Shown here piece by piece: positions 26,774 to 35,816 of a stretch of DNA of 64,000 nucleotides. Every line of letters begins with the position of its first letter. Within the stretch, counting starts at the first letter, position 1. This DNA is from Scatonaster sp045598705 (GTDB taxonomy: Bacteria; Bacillota; Clostridia; Saccharofermentanales; Saccharofermentanaceae): the NCBI GenBank assembly GCA_045598705.1, contig JAZLMM010000049.1, positions 1-64,000 on the forward strand, read 5' to 3'. The translations under genes were made by a program, and so were the position numbers. The notes below the pieces were generated by a model. The model was given only the letters and a program-made list of their open reading frames with translations. It was not told where the DNA came from and searched no databases.

Positions 26774-29320
26774 TTAATCCGAATCATCCGAATCATCTTC
26801 ATGTTCATAAATCAAATCATACTGAAGATACATGTAATCATCAATCAATGACTGAATGTCTTTAGGAATATCCTGCTCATCCAACCAAGCTGTACCATAT
26901 CGGTCATATACGGCTAAGGCATTTATGGCACCAATCTTTGAGTTCAATACTCGCAAACAAGCACGTTCATCTGGACATTCAACGCCACTTAAATCAAGAA
27001 TATTCTGGCCCAAGAAATTCGGACTCTTGAGTCCACCACTCCCTACTCGAATATTGAAATTTGCCCATACAAAATACGGTGTCTGATATAGTGGCAACGA
27101 CTCCTGAGATGTAATCGTTTCCAACTCAGTTCCAAGAATTGTATCGTAGAAATCATTATCAAGTGTTGGATAATGGTCACCAAAGAAGACAATCATTGTC
27201 GGCTCATCAACATTTTCAAAATACTCGATCAGATATTTCAACGCATCATCCGACTCACGAAGCAAGGAAAGATACTGCTCTGTATATGGGAATTCCTCCT
27301 CCATATTTTCCAACTTGATATCATATGCCATATTGTCATATTGTTGCGAATAATCGGCATGGTTCTGCATGGTCACACAGAATTCGAAGATTGGTTGACC
27401 CTCTGGTTTATTCTCATACTCCTGCACGATACGTTCAAAAGTAGACTGATCACTAATGTAACGACGCACGATATGCGGATCAACAAAATCATCTTCGCTA
27501 ATAAATCGATCAAAACCAAGTAATGGGTATGCTTCGTCACGATCCCACCACTCTTCATCAAAAGAATGAATCGCAACGGTCTCATAGCCATTCGCCTTAT
27601 ACACATTCGGCATCGCCCATGATACTTCATCATCCACATAGAAAGTGTAAACGGAAGAACCTGCAAGAAGTCCAGATACAGACTCTCCCGTCAAGAACTC
27701 GAATTCCGTGTTACAAGTTCCACCAGCAAAAACAGAAACACATAACTTCCCATGAATCGTATCGTCCAGCAAAGAATCGTAGAAAGGCATAACCGGCTCG
27801 GACGTCTCGATATCACGAATATTGCGAAGATCACCGTACGATTCACTCATAATACAAATCACATTAGGTTTCTCAACTGTATTTTTCCACCTTGTATCCT
27901 CTTTAATATCGTCAACCATATCAACATACTTCTGCTGAACATCGTATGGTTCTGTCTCTGAAGCAACAGATCCCTTCTTAGCCTGAAGGTTATTCAGATT
28001 CAACACAAAGGCCGTTAATGTACCATTATTGTTGTATGGCTCTAGTGGCGGATAAAGCGCATATGAGACATTCATCTTCTTCAACAAAGTCTTATTGAAA
28101 ATCACACCGAAACTAAATGCAACACCAAGTGCAACAGCCGAACTCATCATGCTGAGGCGGTACTGCTTCTTAACTCTTGGCTTAGTATTGGTTACACGAA
28201 TCAACATAAAGGTTGCAATGGAATAGAGGATACCAAATACAAAGTTTATCGTGATTCTGAAATAGTACTTCGAGCCGATGGACGCTGCCATTCCTGCAGC
28301 ATAGATATCCCAAGGCACAAAAGAGTCTCCTCGCATGACGATTTTGCAATTGTTGGTGATGCCAATTGCCATCATCAGTATCGTAATGATCAGAATGGAG
28401 ATCCATCCTCGACCCGTTGCACCGTAGAAGAACAAATACAAGATCTGCATCACCACGAAAGCAATCGCTAAAACAAAGAAATGTTTCCATGTGAGTGGCA
28501 ACAAGAACTGCATGCCATCCCCACGTGCCACATTCAGAATCTCCATCATCAAGTACAAAACAAGTGGTATGTATAGCACGCGTGCAAATTCCTTGAATTT
28601 CTCATTTTTAGAGAATTGCTTAAAAAACAACATCACCGCGCAAGAGAGAACCAAGATTGCATGAATGATGATGCTTGAATAAGAAAGGCTCGCATAGTTG
28701 TAGGTAACATTCGGAACAAATGAATAGCCAACAGGGATATCACCTTGAACATCATCGTCATCCGTACCGATCTGATCAAACGAATTCACACTATGCATCT
28801 TCAGCCATAACACAGAGTTGCTATCAAAACTTTGGATCTTGAACTCCATATAATACATCTCGCCTTTGGATAAAGAGAGATTCCCGCAGTCAACATCGAT
28901 CGTGTCATGTGTCGGACTATAAAGATATACGTTCTTCGTAAAAATCGGCTCAGAAAGATTATCCTTAGCATAAATGGACACAGTTCCCTTGTCCGTGGAT
29001 GATACTTTACTTGTAATACGATTCACATCGATTCGGATTTTCGAAAGTCGATCATACTGGGCTTCAAATGTAAACTGTATCGGTTTAGAAACATCCATTC
29101 TACGAGAGAAATAGTTACCGTTATTAACACTGTTGTTCCGAATTTGTTTCTTCTTATAGAAATGAGAATTGAAAACAAAAAAAGAGGCAATTAATACAGC
29201 CACAATAAAAATGAGGTATATTCTGTACTTCATGCAGAATTGATCAGCTACAATAATGGCATCTTTTACTTTCTTGCAAGCTTTCTTTAACAGATTTGTA
29301 CTTTTCTTATCTTTCTTCAT
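26774..29320 (-). CDS. LTA synthase family membrane sulfatase-fold enzyme
   Basis: An 848-residue protein: N-terminal transmembrane helix, about 170 extracytoplasmic residues, about five more helices (roughly 215-400), then an extracytoplasmic alkaline-phosphatase-superfamily domain. The catalytic Thr is likely in GGTCNTEF near residue 534. Metal-site motifs include ICIMSESYGD, AIHSFDEEWW and FFGDHYPTL. LtaS-type enzymes transfer glycerol-phosphate to build lipoteichoic acid; other members modify glycans. The extra N-terminal extracytoplasmic domain makes it longer than LtaS (about 650). It lies upstream of the sensor module with a 67-bp gap. Confidence 0.85.
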   Translation of the reverse strand: MKKDKKSTNLLKKACKKVKDAIIVADQFCMKYRIYLIFIVAVLIASFFVFNSHFYKKKQIRNNSVNNGNYFSRRMDVSKPIQFTFEAQYDRLSKIRIDVNRITSKVSSTDKGTVSIYAKDNLSEPIFTKNVYLYSPTHDTIDVDCGNLSLSKGEMYYMEFKIQSFDSNSVLWLKMHSVNSFDQIGTDDDDVQGDIPVGYSFVPNVTYNYASLSYSSIIIHAILVLSCAVMLFFKQFSKNEKFKEFARVLYIPLVLYLMMEILNVARGDGMQFLLPLTWKHFFVLAIAFVVMQILYLFFYGATGRGWISILIITILMMAIGITNNCKIVMRGDSFVPWDIYAAGMAASIGSKYYFRITINFVFGILYSIATFMLIRVTNTKPRVKKQYRLSMMSSAVALGVAFSFGVIFNKTLLKKMNVSYALYPPLEPYNNNGTLTAFVLNLNNLQAKKGSVASETEPYDVQQKYVDMVDDIKEDTRWKNTVEKPNVICIMSESYGDLRNIRDIETSEPVMPFYDSLLDDTIHGKLCVSVFAGGTCNTEFEFLTGESVSGLLAGSSVYTFYVDDEVSWAMPNVYKANGYETVAIHSFDEEWWDRDEAYPLLGFDRFISEDDFVDPHIVRRYISDQSTFERIVQEYENKPEGQPIFEFCVTMQNHADYSQQYDNMAYDIKLENMEEEFPYTEQYLSLLRESDDALKYLIEYFENVDEPTMIVFFGDHYPTLDNDFYDTILGTELETITSQESLPLYQTPYFVWANFNIRVGSGGLKSPNFLGQNILDLSGVECPDERACLRVLNSKIGAINALAVYDRYGTAWLDEQDIPKDIQSLIDDYMYLQYDLIYEHEDDSDDSD

Positions 29321-29476
29321 ACATCACCTTGTGATGACTATAATCACATGACCTCACATATTTTCGAACTGTATTTTATCTCAAAATTGAGAGACAATCA
29401 ATTCATCGAAAAATGATTATAAGTCACAAAACAATTTCTGAATTCCATACAAACATTGCCAATTTCACGTCTCAGC

Positions 29477-29513
29477 AAAAAAAGATCCTCATTCAAAGTT
29501 GAATAAGGATCCT
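29477..29513 (-). terminator. Rho-independent terminator of the tRNA unit
   Basis: Minus strand: GATCCTTATTCAA / TGAATGAGGATC stem followed by seven Ts, immediately after the initiator tRNA. Confidence 0.88.
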
Positions 29514-29516
29514 CTA

Positions 29517-29593
29517 TGGTTGCGGAGGCGGGACTCGAACCTCGCGACCTTCGGGTTATGAGCCCGACAAGCTACCAACTGCTCCACTCCGCG
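29517..29593 (-). tRNA. Initiator tRNA-fMet (CAU)
   Basis: A 77-base cloverleaf with encoded CCA. The anticodon loop reads CTCATAA. The first base C cannot pair with the A opposite it at the acceptor end (C1 x A72), and three G-C pairs (GGG/CCC) close the anticodon stem, both diagnostic of the initiator. The T-loop GTTCGAGTC is normal. Confidence 0.97.
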
Positions 29594-29600
29594 ATATATA

Positions 29601-29687
29601 TGGTGCTCGTGACCGGACTTGAACCGGTACGGGTTTTACCCCGACGGATTTTAAGTCCGTTGCGTCTGCCTATTCCGCCACACGAGC
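29601..29687 (-). tRNA. tRNA-Leu (UAA)
   Basis: An 87-base class II tRNA with encoded CCA, long variable arm (CGTCGGGGTAAAACCCG) and anticodon loop CTTAAAA giving anticodon TAA. It is transcribed ahead of the initiator tRNA with 7 bp between them. Confidence 0.97.
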
Positions 29688-29710
29688 GTGTCACATTCAA
29701 GTGCTAATAG

Positions 29711-29739
29711 AGAATACCATTGATTGACCAGTCTGTCAA
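29711..29739 (-). promoter_or_regulatory. Promoter of the tRNA-Leu / tRNA-fMet unit
   Basis: Minus strand TTGACA (29739-29734), 17-bp spacer, TATTCT (29716-29711), 24 bp before the tRNA-Leu 5' end. Confidence 0.8.
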
Positions 29740-29759
29740 ATGTCATTTTCGACTATTTT

Positions 29760-30416
29760 TTACACGATAATATAGTCGCGAATTTGATTATACTTTCCCT
29801 CTCCTATACCCGGCACATTCATAATCTGTTCGATTGTCGAGAACTTCCCGTTCTGATTTCGATAATCAATTATTTTTTCGGCAATTTTTGCTCCGATTCC
29901 AGGAAGTGAACACAGATCTTCTATACCCGCTTCGTTCAAATTCACAATATAATTTGAATTACCATTCTTCTGTTGATGTGTCTGTTCTCCATTCTGACCG
30001 ATCAGAATTCTCGAATCTTCTTTTCTATCAATAGACTCTTTAGAAGGAACATGAATACTCTGTGCCTCATCTACGATATAGACCATATTGATTTCTGATG
30101 CGTCCGCATTGTTCGTCAGTCCACCAGCTATATCGATCAACTCATATAGATAACTTGCATGTGACAAGTGATAGATACCTGGGCACTTCACTTCACCACA
30201 AATATATACTGGAAAATCACTTGTCGCAGGCCAGTCGCTAATACTGGTTTCAGTACTATTAATCGACTCTATCTCAGCATTTTCCGTCTTTGTACTAGAA
30301 TCATTTTCGATACTGACATGCTTGATTGCTGGTTGAAACGCTCGATAAATGTAAGCCCCAACACCTAGTAGTATCAGAATAATCGTCAAGTAAGTCCTTC
30401 GCTTATTTTCTCCCAT
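29760..30416 (-). CDS. comEA: ComEA-like DNA-binding competence protein
   Basis: 218 residues: N-terminal membrane anchor (about 8-25, YLTIILILLGVGAYIY), a linker, a SLBB domain (VYICGEVKCPGIYHL to about 115) and a C-terminal double helix-hairpin-helix with LCSLPGIGAKIAEKIIDYR and IMNVPGIGEGKYNQI. This is the full ComEA design: a membrane-tethered dsDNA receptor in DNA uptake. The ATG at 30416 follows AGGAG. comEC and other late competence genes are not adjacent, which is unusual because comEA is often followed by comEC. Confidence 0.9.
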   Translation of the reverse strand: MGENKRRTYLTIILILLGVGAYIYRAFQPAIKHVSIENDSSTKTENAEIESINSTETSISDWPATSDFPVYICGEVKCPGIYHLSHASYLYELIDIAGGLTNNADASEINMVYIVDEAQSIHVPSKESIDRKEDSRILIGQNGEQTHQQKNGNSNYIVNLNEAGIEDLCSLPGIGAKIAEKIIDYRNQNGKFSTIEQIMNVPGIGEGKYNQIRDYIIV

Positions 30417-30584
30417 ATCAACCAACTCCTACCAAGTATCATACATAAAAGAATCACCATATATATCGACAAAGGAAATACATCGCAACAGAAATGTCGA
30501 ATAATCCGAATTATCCGGAAGCTAATCAAGTCCTCATTAGAAGGGATATTATGAATTAAATCACCGAGAAATTCCGTCACGCAG

Positions 30585-30613
30585 TTGCAGTTTTTATGCA
30601 TTTGAAATATGAT
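30585..30613 (+). promoter_or_regulatory. Predicted promoter of the repeat-containing acidic protein gene
   Basis: TTGCAG (30585-30590), 17-bp spacer, TATGAT (30608-30613), 34 bp ahead of the ATG at 30648. Confidence 0.5.
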
Positions 30614-30647
30614 AATAATGTATATTAGAACATTGGAGGGTTTCGCC

Positions 30648-33377
30648 ATGCTCCGTGACGATCATGAGAATGAAAACAATGAATTTAACCGTCTTTTGCA
30701 CGCACCAGAAGAGGAATTTGACAACTCCCAAGAGCCATCTGTCTTTGGTACTTTTTTCCAGAACAAATCTGAGAATGTTTCAGACAACAGTGATTTCATG
30801 CATCAATCATCACTGAATCATTCAGTTGAAAATAATAAGAACTCTTTGTTACATAATGAGTCAGCTTCCGATCTTGAAGATGACGATTCAGTAAAACGTC
30901 CACTTTACCTATCTTTCAAGGCAAACGATCCTGTTGAGGATGTTTCGGATGCGCTTCGTGAACAGAATAGTGAAGATCCGAATGCGCCGGTTTCGAATTG
31001 GTCCGAACAACAGGAAACTACGGAAGATGAACAGGATACACCTGTTAAGCCTACTTCCATGTTGGATACCATGTATGCTAAAGAAGACTATTGGAAGAAC
31101 AAACCTAGTTACGAAGCAGATACTTCTTTGGAAGACGAGATAAACGCTAGCCTTGGAGACAGTTCCTTCTCTCCTTTCTCACCTTTCTCTCCGTTTACGC
31201 CAGCCAATCAGTCTCCAAATACAACTCCAGCCGTTTCAGACTCTCCCGAAGCACCTGAAGTTGCAGAACCTGTTTCGGAGTCGGACGTGATAACAACGGA
31301 AGAATCGCCTGAAGTCACAGAAATTCAGGATAATACTGATTCTGATCTAGAAAAGTCAGATGTTGATGGATCACCCTCTAGCACATCTGAGACGGTGCCT
31401 CATAGTTTCAACACCACATTTAATTCAAATGCTAGCTTTGCATCAGCTGTATATTCGCCGATGAAATCTGAACCTAAACAAGAAGAGGTTCCATCCGAAT
31501 CTTCCCAAGATGAAGACACACGTGAAGAAGCTATCGAACAATCTGACAATTCATTTTTAGACCCAGCTTTAGATAAGAAGCTTGAGGACGAATTGTTCGC
31601 AGACATCACAAATGAGGATAATATCCCCAACTTTGACTCTTTTATTTCCTCTTATGTTGATCCACATTCATCCCCAAACTCTCCTGATATGAGTGCAGAC
31701 GAGGCTGCTGTCGAACAACAGATGAATGCTACACTAGACGAAGAGTTGAATGCTGATGACGATGACGAAGTAGATATTTTTGCCAAGGAGAGCGAAGACT
31801 TCTCTACTGATGATTTTACTGAAAGCAATATTCCAAAAGAAATCGCTGAACAAATGCAATCAGCTTCTATAGAACAAGTCGAGACTTCCTCCGATGAAGA
31901 CTATCATTCGATTTACCAAGAAACAACAGCAAATCAGGAAGAAACTACTGCTCAGGTTGCACCGGAAGTTCATCCGCATGTGTCCATCGCTTCGACGAAT
32001 CTTGACCCAATCGATAGTGTGTATAATACACAGTCTCCCGCATCAGACATGACGTCGGACGTCCCTGACTATTCTCGTTTCGCTGAAGAAGATAAGATAT
32101 TTAAGAATCATCTTCTCTTCGGAGATGAAGATGAGCAAGCTTTCCAAGAGCGCGCACGAAAAGAAGCCGAAGAAAAGAAACAATTAAGCGAGAAAGAAGA
32201 AGCAGAGCGCTTAGCCAACGAATCCAAGAAACCTCAGATGAGACCTGGTTCAAATTTCGGCCAGAATCGCAAGGAGAGTAACAACAACAACGCTTCATCC
32301 GTTGATGGTTCTGCCGTCGTTGTTTCTCAAGTTCCATCTGCTAAATCTCGTTCGGCAAATACTAATTCTTCGTATTCCAGACCGGGGGCTCCTGCTTCAA
32401 GACCAGGAGGCGCTAACTATGCTTCGAACAGAAATGTCTCAACACCAATCAGCACAAGTGCCCAGATTGTCAAGTCTCAGCACCAAAGATATTCTGCCGC
32501 TTCTCAGAAAGGTTCTATTACACCAATCGAACAGCAGGCACATGTGGAGAAGAAGAGAAGTACCATTCGACCAATCGTGTTAAGTATCATCGCCCTGATT
32601 ATGTTAGGTGGCCTCGTATTTGCTTTCAAGTATTTTGGATTAGGTTCTTCGTTGTTCTCTTCTTCTTCAACAGAAGAGGATACAACCTATACAACCAAAG
32701 CCTCTAAAGTGACGTCAATTATCGAAGAATCTTCTGATACTTCCAATGTTGCACCTTCCACGGAGGAATCAACAACAGACGCAACCACCTCGAAGGAAGC
32801 CACCACAACCACCGAGGCGACTACAACCACCGAAGCGACTACGACTACCGAGGCGACTACAACCACTGAGGCGACTACGACCACCGAAGCAACTACAACT
32901 ACAGAGGCGACCACGACCACTGAAGCAACTACAACTACAGAGGCGACCACGACCACCGAGGCAACTACAACTACTGAAGCCACAACCACAGTCGAACCTA
33001 CTGAGACAACTTTGGCGCCTTCGACTGGACTCCCCGTTGCTTCTTTCGGCACGAAGATTACCGATGCGAAAGCTTCGAACAAAGATTGTTCTTTCAACAT
33101 CTCTTTCAAGAATAGTTCGTCGAAGACCTCTTCTCTGAATGCCTCCATTGATTACGTTACCATTCGATTTGAGACATCTGCAACCATTACAGATATCAGT
33201 TGCACGAACTTTACGGTCGAGAAGAAGGAAGGCAAACGAAACACTTTCATTCTCTATCCAAACAGTGATGAGGAACTCGCCAAGGGTGACTCTATTGTTG
33301 CAGAGATTTCCGCAACGGGTGATTCAAAGATAGGTTCTTTCAAAATCAAGGACTTCTATGTTGCTTATAACAAGTAA
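30648..33377 (+). CDS. Large acidic, disordered membrane protein with Thr-rich repeat stalk
   Basis: 909 residues. Residues 1-640 are highly acidic and rich in Ser, Asp, Glu, Pro and Asn, with no recognisable fold; a charged EEKKQLSEKEEAERLA helix lies near 505-525 and a basic Ser/Asn/Gly stretch near 530-640. One transmembrane helix follows (about 645-665, VLSIIALIMLGGLVFAFKYF), then a Ser/Thr stalk with eleven six-residue ATTTTE-type repeats (718-783). The C-terminal domain of about 115 residues is beta-rich and resembles cohesin-like or surface-adhesin modules only in general character. There is no signal peptide, so the long acidic part is probably cytosolic. The ATG at 30648 follows GGAGGG. 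Confidence 0.7.
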   Translation: MLRDDHENENNEFNRLLHAPEEEFDNSQEPSVFGTFFQNKSENVSDNSDFMHQSSLNHSVENNKNSLLHNESASDLEDDDSVKRPLYLSFKANDPVEDVSDALREQNSEDPNAPVSNWSEQQETTEDEQDTPVKPTSMLDTMYAKEDYWKNKPSYEADTSLEDEINASLGDSSFSPFSPFSPFTPANQSPNTTPAVSDSPEAPEVAEPVSESDVITTEESPEVTEIQDNTDSDLEKSDVDGSPSSTSETVPHSFNTTFNSNASFASAVYSPMKSEPKQEEVPSESSQDEDTREEAIEQSDNSFLDPALDKKLEDELFADITNEDNIPNFDSFISSYVDPHSSPNSPDMSADEAAVEQQMNATLDEELNADDDDEVDIFAKESEDFSTDDFTESNIPKEIAEQMQSASIEQVETSSDEDYHSIYQETTANQEETTAQVAPEVHPHVSIASTNLDPIDSVYNTQSPASDMTSDVPDYSRFAEEDKIFKNHLLFGDEDEQAFQERARKEAEEKKQLSEKEEAERLANESKKPQMRPGSNFGQNRKESNNNNASSVDGSAVVVSQVPSAKSRSANTNSSYSRPGAPASRPGGANYASNRNVSTPISTSAQIVKSQHQRYSAASQKGSITPIEQQAHVEKKRSTIRPIVLSIIALIMLGGLVFAFKYFGLGSSLFSSSSTEEDTTYTTKASKVTSIIEESSDTSNVAPSTEESTTDATTSKEATTTTEATTTTEATTTTEATTTTEATTTTEATTTTEATTTTEATTTTEATTTTEATTTTEATTTVEPTETTLAPSTGLPVASFGTKITDAKASNKDCSFNISFKNSSSKTSSLNASIDYVTIRFETSATITDISCTNFTVEKKEGKRNTFILYPNSDEELAKGDSIVAEISATGDSKIGSFKIKDFYVAYNK
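32799..32996 (+). repeat. 18-bp tandem repeat, 11 units (codes ATTTTE)
   Basis: Eleven in-phase 18-bp units. Ten code Ala-Thr-Thr-Thr-Thr-Glu exactly and the last codes Ala-Thr-Thr-Thr-Val-Glu. Units differ mainly at third codon positions, so the protein sequence is kept while the DNA has drifted. Confidence 0.95.
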
Positions 33378-33411
33378 CACAAGACGACTTTCATAAAGAT
33401 CAAACGACAAG

Positions 33412-33446
33412 AAAAGGCCCGCTCATAGATGGAGCGGGCCTTTTCT
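33412..33446. terminator. Strong bidirectional terminator
   Basis: AAAAGGCCCGCTC, 7-base loop, GAGCGGGCCTTTT: a GC-rich 13-bp stem with T tracts on both strands. It serves the acidic-protein gene (+) and the convergent prfB operon (-). Confidence 0.92.
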
Positions 33447-33486
33447 TACATCTCTTGTATCGAAGCAACAGTTTTCCTATCTCATA

Positions 33487-34596
33487 TTACTTCTCGATTG
33501 TCATGCCAGACAAGAAAGCATTGATAAAGCCATCTAGATTACCATTCATTACATTATCTACATTCACCTCTTCATAACCTGTACGATGATCTTTTACCAA
33601 TGTATATGGGCAGAAAACATATGAGCGGATCTGACTTCCCCAAGCAATATCCATCTGAACACCCTTTAAGTCCTCAATCTTCTCCATATGAGCAGCCATA
33701 GCCAAAGCATAGAGTTTCGCTTTCAACATGCTCATAGCTGTCTCACGGTTCTGTATCTGAGAACGTTCAGCCTGACATGCAACCACACATCCTGTTGGAA
33801 TATGTGTTAGTCGTACAGCGGAATCCGTACGGTTAACGTGCTGACCACCCTTACCGGTTGCACGATACGTATCTACACGAACATCTGCCATATCAATCTT
33901 GATGTCGATGGTATCGTCCAATTCAGGCATAACTTCACAAGAAGCAAAGGAGGTATGACGTCTAGCAGAAGCATCGAAAGGCGAAATTCGGACAAGACGA
34001 TGAACACCGATTTCAGAACGGAGGAATCCATAAGCATTCTCTCCGGAAATCATCATGGAAACACTCTTGATACCTGCCTCATCACCGTCAAGATACTCGA
34101 GTTCTTTCACCTCAAATTCATGATCCAATGCCCAGTGCGTATACATTCGGTAAAGCATGCTGACCCAGTCCTGAGCCTCAGTTCCACCGGCACCTGCGTG
34201 AAGCGTCAAAATTGCATTATTCTTATCATACTCACCAGTAAGCAGTGTCTCGAGACGCATCTTCTCATAGACGGACTTGAAGCACGTCACGCCTTCCTGC
34301 GCTTCCGCAAGAACATCTGTATCTTCTGCTTCATTTCCGAGTTCACATAGAACAAGAAGATCTTCACGCGTCGCTGCTAGATCCTCATACATCTTGATAC
34401 GTTTCTGCAAACGGCGCATCTTAGTCTGTTCTGTCTGTGCCCGTTCCACATCATTCCAGAAATCAGGTTCTTGGGATCTAGCTTCTAATTCAGAAACCTG
34501 ATCACTCACCTGCTTAATGTGTAACGCATCTTTCAGAAGATCGATCTTTTCTTCATAGCCTTCAAGTTCTAGACGTAGGTTATCAAATTCGAGCAT
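33487..34596 (-). CDS. prfB: Peptide chain release factor 2
   Basis: A 369-residue RF2 recognising UAA and UGA. The GGQ motif (GKGGQHVN) that triggers peptidyl-tRNA hydrolysis is present near residue 240, and the stop-codon-reading SPF motif (RISPFDASARRH) near 205. The reading frame is continuous: no in-frame UGA or frameshift site appears near codon 25, where many bacteria have programmed autoregulation. The ATG overlaps the stop of the upstream aminotransferase gene by one base (TAATG), implying translational coupling. Confidence 0.96.
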   Translation of the reverse strand: MLEFDNLRLELEGYEEKIDLLKDALHIKQVSDQVSELEARSQEPDFWNDVERAQTEQTKMRRLQKRIKMYEDLAATREDLLVLCELGNEAEDTDVLAEAQEGVTCFKSVYEKMRLETLLTGEYDKNNAILTLHAGAGGTEAQDWVSMLYRMYTHWALDHEFEVKELEYLDGDEAGIKSVSMMISGENAYGFLRSEIGVHRLVRISPFDASARRHTSFASCEVMPELDDTIDIKIDMADVRVDTYRATGKGGQHVNRTDSAVRLTHIPTGCVVACQAERSQIQNRETAMSMLKAKLYALAMAAHMEKIEDLKGVQMDIAWGSQIRSYVFCPYTLVKDHRTGYEEVNVDNVMNGNLDGFINAFLSGMTIEK

Positions 34597-35789
34597 TACT
34601 TCTTCTCCTCTTTTAATTCTTCTACAAACTCTTTCAATCTTTTCATGGCCTCCTGAATATTCTCCATGGAAGCAGCATAACTAATTCTCACGTGTCCCTC
34701 ACCGCATTGACCGAAAGCGTTGCCTGGGACAATGGCAACCTTCTTCTCCATCAAGAACTTCTCACAGAACTGTTCAGATGTAAGGCCTAGACCTACTATA
34801 CTAGGAAATGCGTAAAAAGCACCCGTTGGCGTAAAGCAGGAAAGACCCGCATCACGAAGCCCCTTGATGATGACTCTTCTTCTACGGTTATATTCATTGC
34901 GCATCTCTTCTACTTCTTTGTCACCGTTTCGACAAGCCTCAATGACAGCGTATTGTGCCGTTGTAGGAGAACTCATGATACAGTACTGGTGAACTTTATT
35001 CATGGCAGCAACCAGCGGTGCAGGGCCAGCCAGATAACCAATCCTCCAACCAGTCATGGCAAATGATTTGGAAAAACCATTCACGACAATTGTTCTGTCG
35101 TACAATTCTGGGAAGTTCGCAATTGAGACAGGCTTACTCTCCGTATAACTTAACTCAGAATATAATTCATCAGAAACAACAATCACATTCGGATGACGCA
35201 ATAACACATCTTTAATTGCCGCAAGGTCATCATGCGACATGGTTGCACCGGTTGGATTTCCAGGGTATCCAAGAATAATATACTTGGTCTTCTCAGTAAT
35301 TGCCGCCTCAAGTGCTTCGGGTCTTAGACGATACTCGTCTTCTTCCTTCGTCTCAATGACCACTGGCACTCCATGAGCAAGTGTAACTGTAGCACGATAT
35401 GCGACGAAACACGGTTCCAGAATGATAACTTCATCCCCTGGATTGATCAAAGCTCGGGCAATCAGATCCAAAGCTTCACTTCCGCCGACTGTAACCAGAA
35501 GTTGCGACTTGGGATCATACTTCAAATCGAATCTGCGTTCTAAATACTCAGAGATCGCCTTACGGACTTCCATGTATCCTTGATTTGGTGAGTAATGGGT
35601 ATACCCGTCTTCCAGCGAGAAAATCCCTGCCTCACGAACACTCCAAGGCGTTACAAAGTCTGGTTCACCAATAGAAAGGGAGATGACTTCGCCTTTCATC
35701 TCATTTGCCAAATCAAAGAAACGCCTGATTGCAGACGGCTTAATCTCGTTGACGACTTGAGATATTTTGTTCTGATAATCAATATCCAT
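34596..35789 (-). CDS. Class I/II PLP-dependent aminotransferase
   Basis: A 397-residue fold-type I aminotransferase. Visible motifs are LVTVGGSEALDLIARAL, YPGNPTGA near residue 175, a VSDELYSELSY strand carrying the PLP-pyridine Asp, and NGFSKSFAMTGWRIGY with the Schiff-base Lys near residue 232. It resembles the aspartate / aromatic / PatA group; the exact substrate is undecided. Pairing with an Lrp-type regulator encoded 27 bp upstream is common in Firmicutes and suggests amino-acid-responsive control. It is coupled to prfB downstream. Confidence 0.9.
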   Translation of the reverse strand: MDIDYQNKISQVVNEIKPSAIRRFFDLANEMKGEVISLSIGEPDFVTPWSVREAGIFSLEDGYTHYSPNQGYMEVRKAISEYLERRFDLKYDPKSQLLVTVGGSEALDLIARALINPGDEVIILEPCFVAYRATVTLAHGVPVVIETKEEDEYRLRPEALEAAITEKTKYIILGYPGNPTGATMSHDDLAAIKDVLLRHPNVIVVSDELYSELSYTESKPVSIANFPELYDRTIVVNGFSKSFAMTGWRIGYLAGPAPLVAAMNKVHQYCIMSSPTTAQYAVIEACRNGDKEVEEMRNEYNRRRRVIIKGLRDAGLSCFTPTGAFYAFPSIVGLGLTSEQFCEKFLMEKKVAIVPGNAFGQCGEGHVRISYAASMENIQEAMKRLKEFVEELKEEKK

Positions 35790-35816
35790 TCAATCACGTT
35801 CTCCCGTCATCACATC

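Noticed and set aside
30386..30649. 87-residue minus-strand open frame between comEA and the acidic-protein gene
   Set aside because: It overlaps the comEA start and the promoter region of the divergent gene, and has no binding site or recognisable fold.
32799..32996. CRISPR-like array
   Set aside because: The 18-bp units are directly adjacent with no spacers and are in frame with a coding sequence.
32687..33148. 153-residue open frame on the minus strand rich in VVVVAS repeats
   Set aside because: It is the antisense image of the 18-bp tandem repeat, which leaves all six frames open; it has no ribosome binding site.
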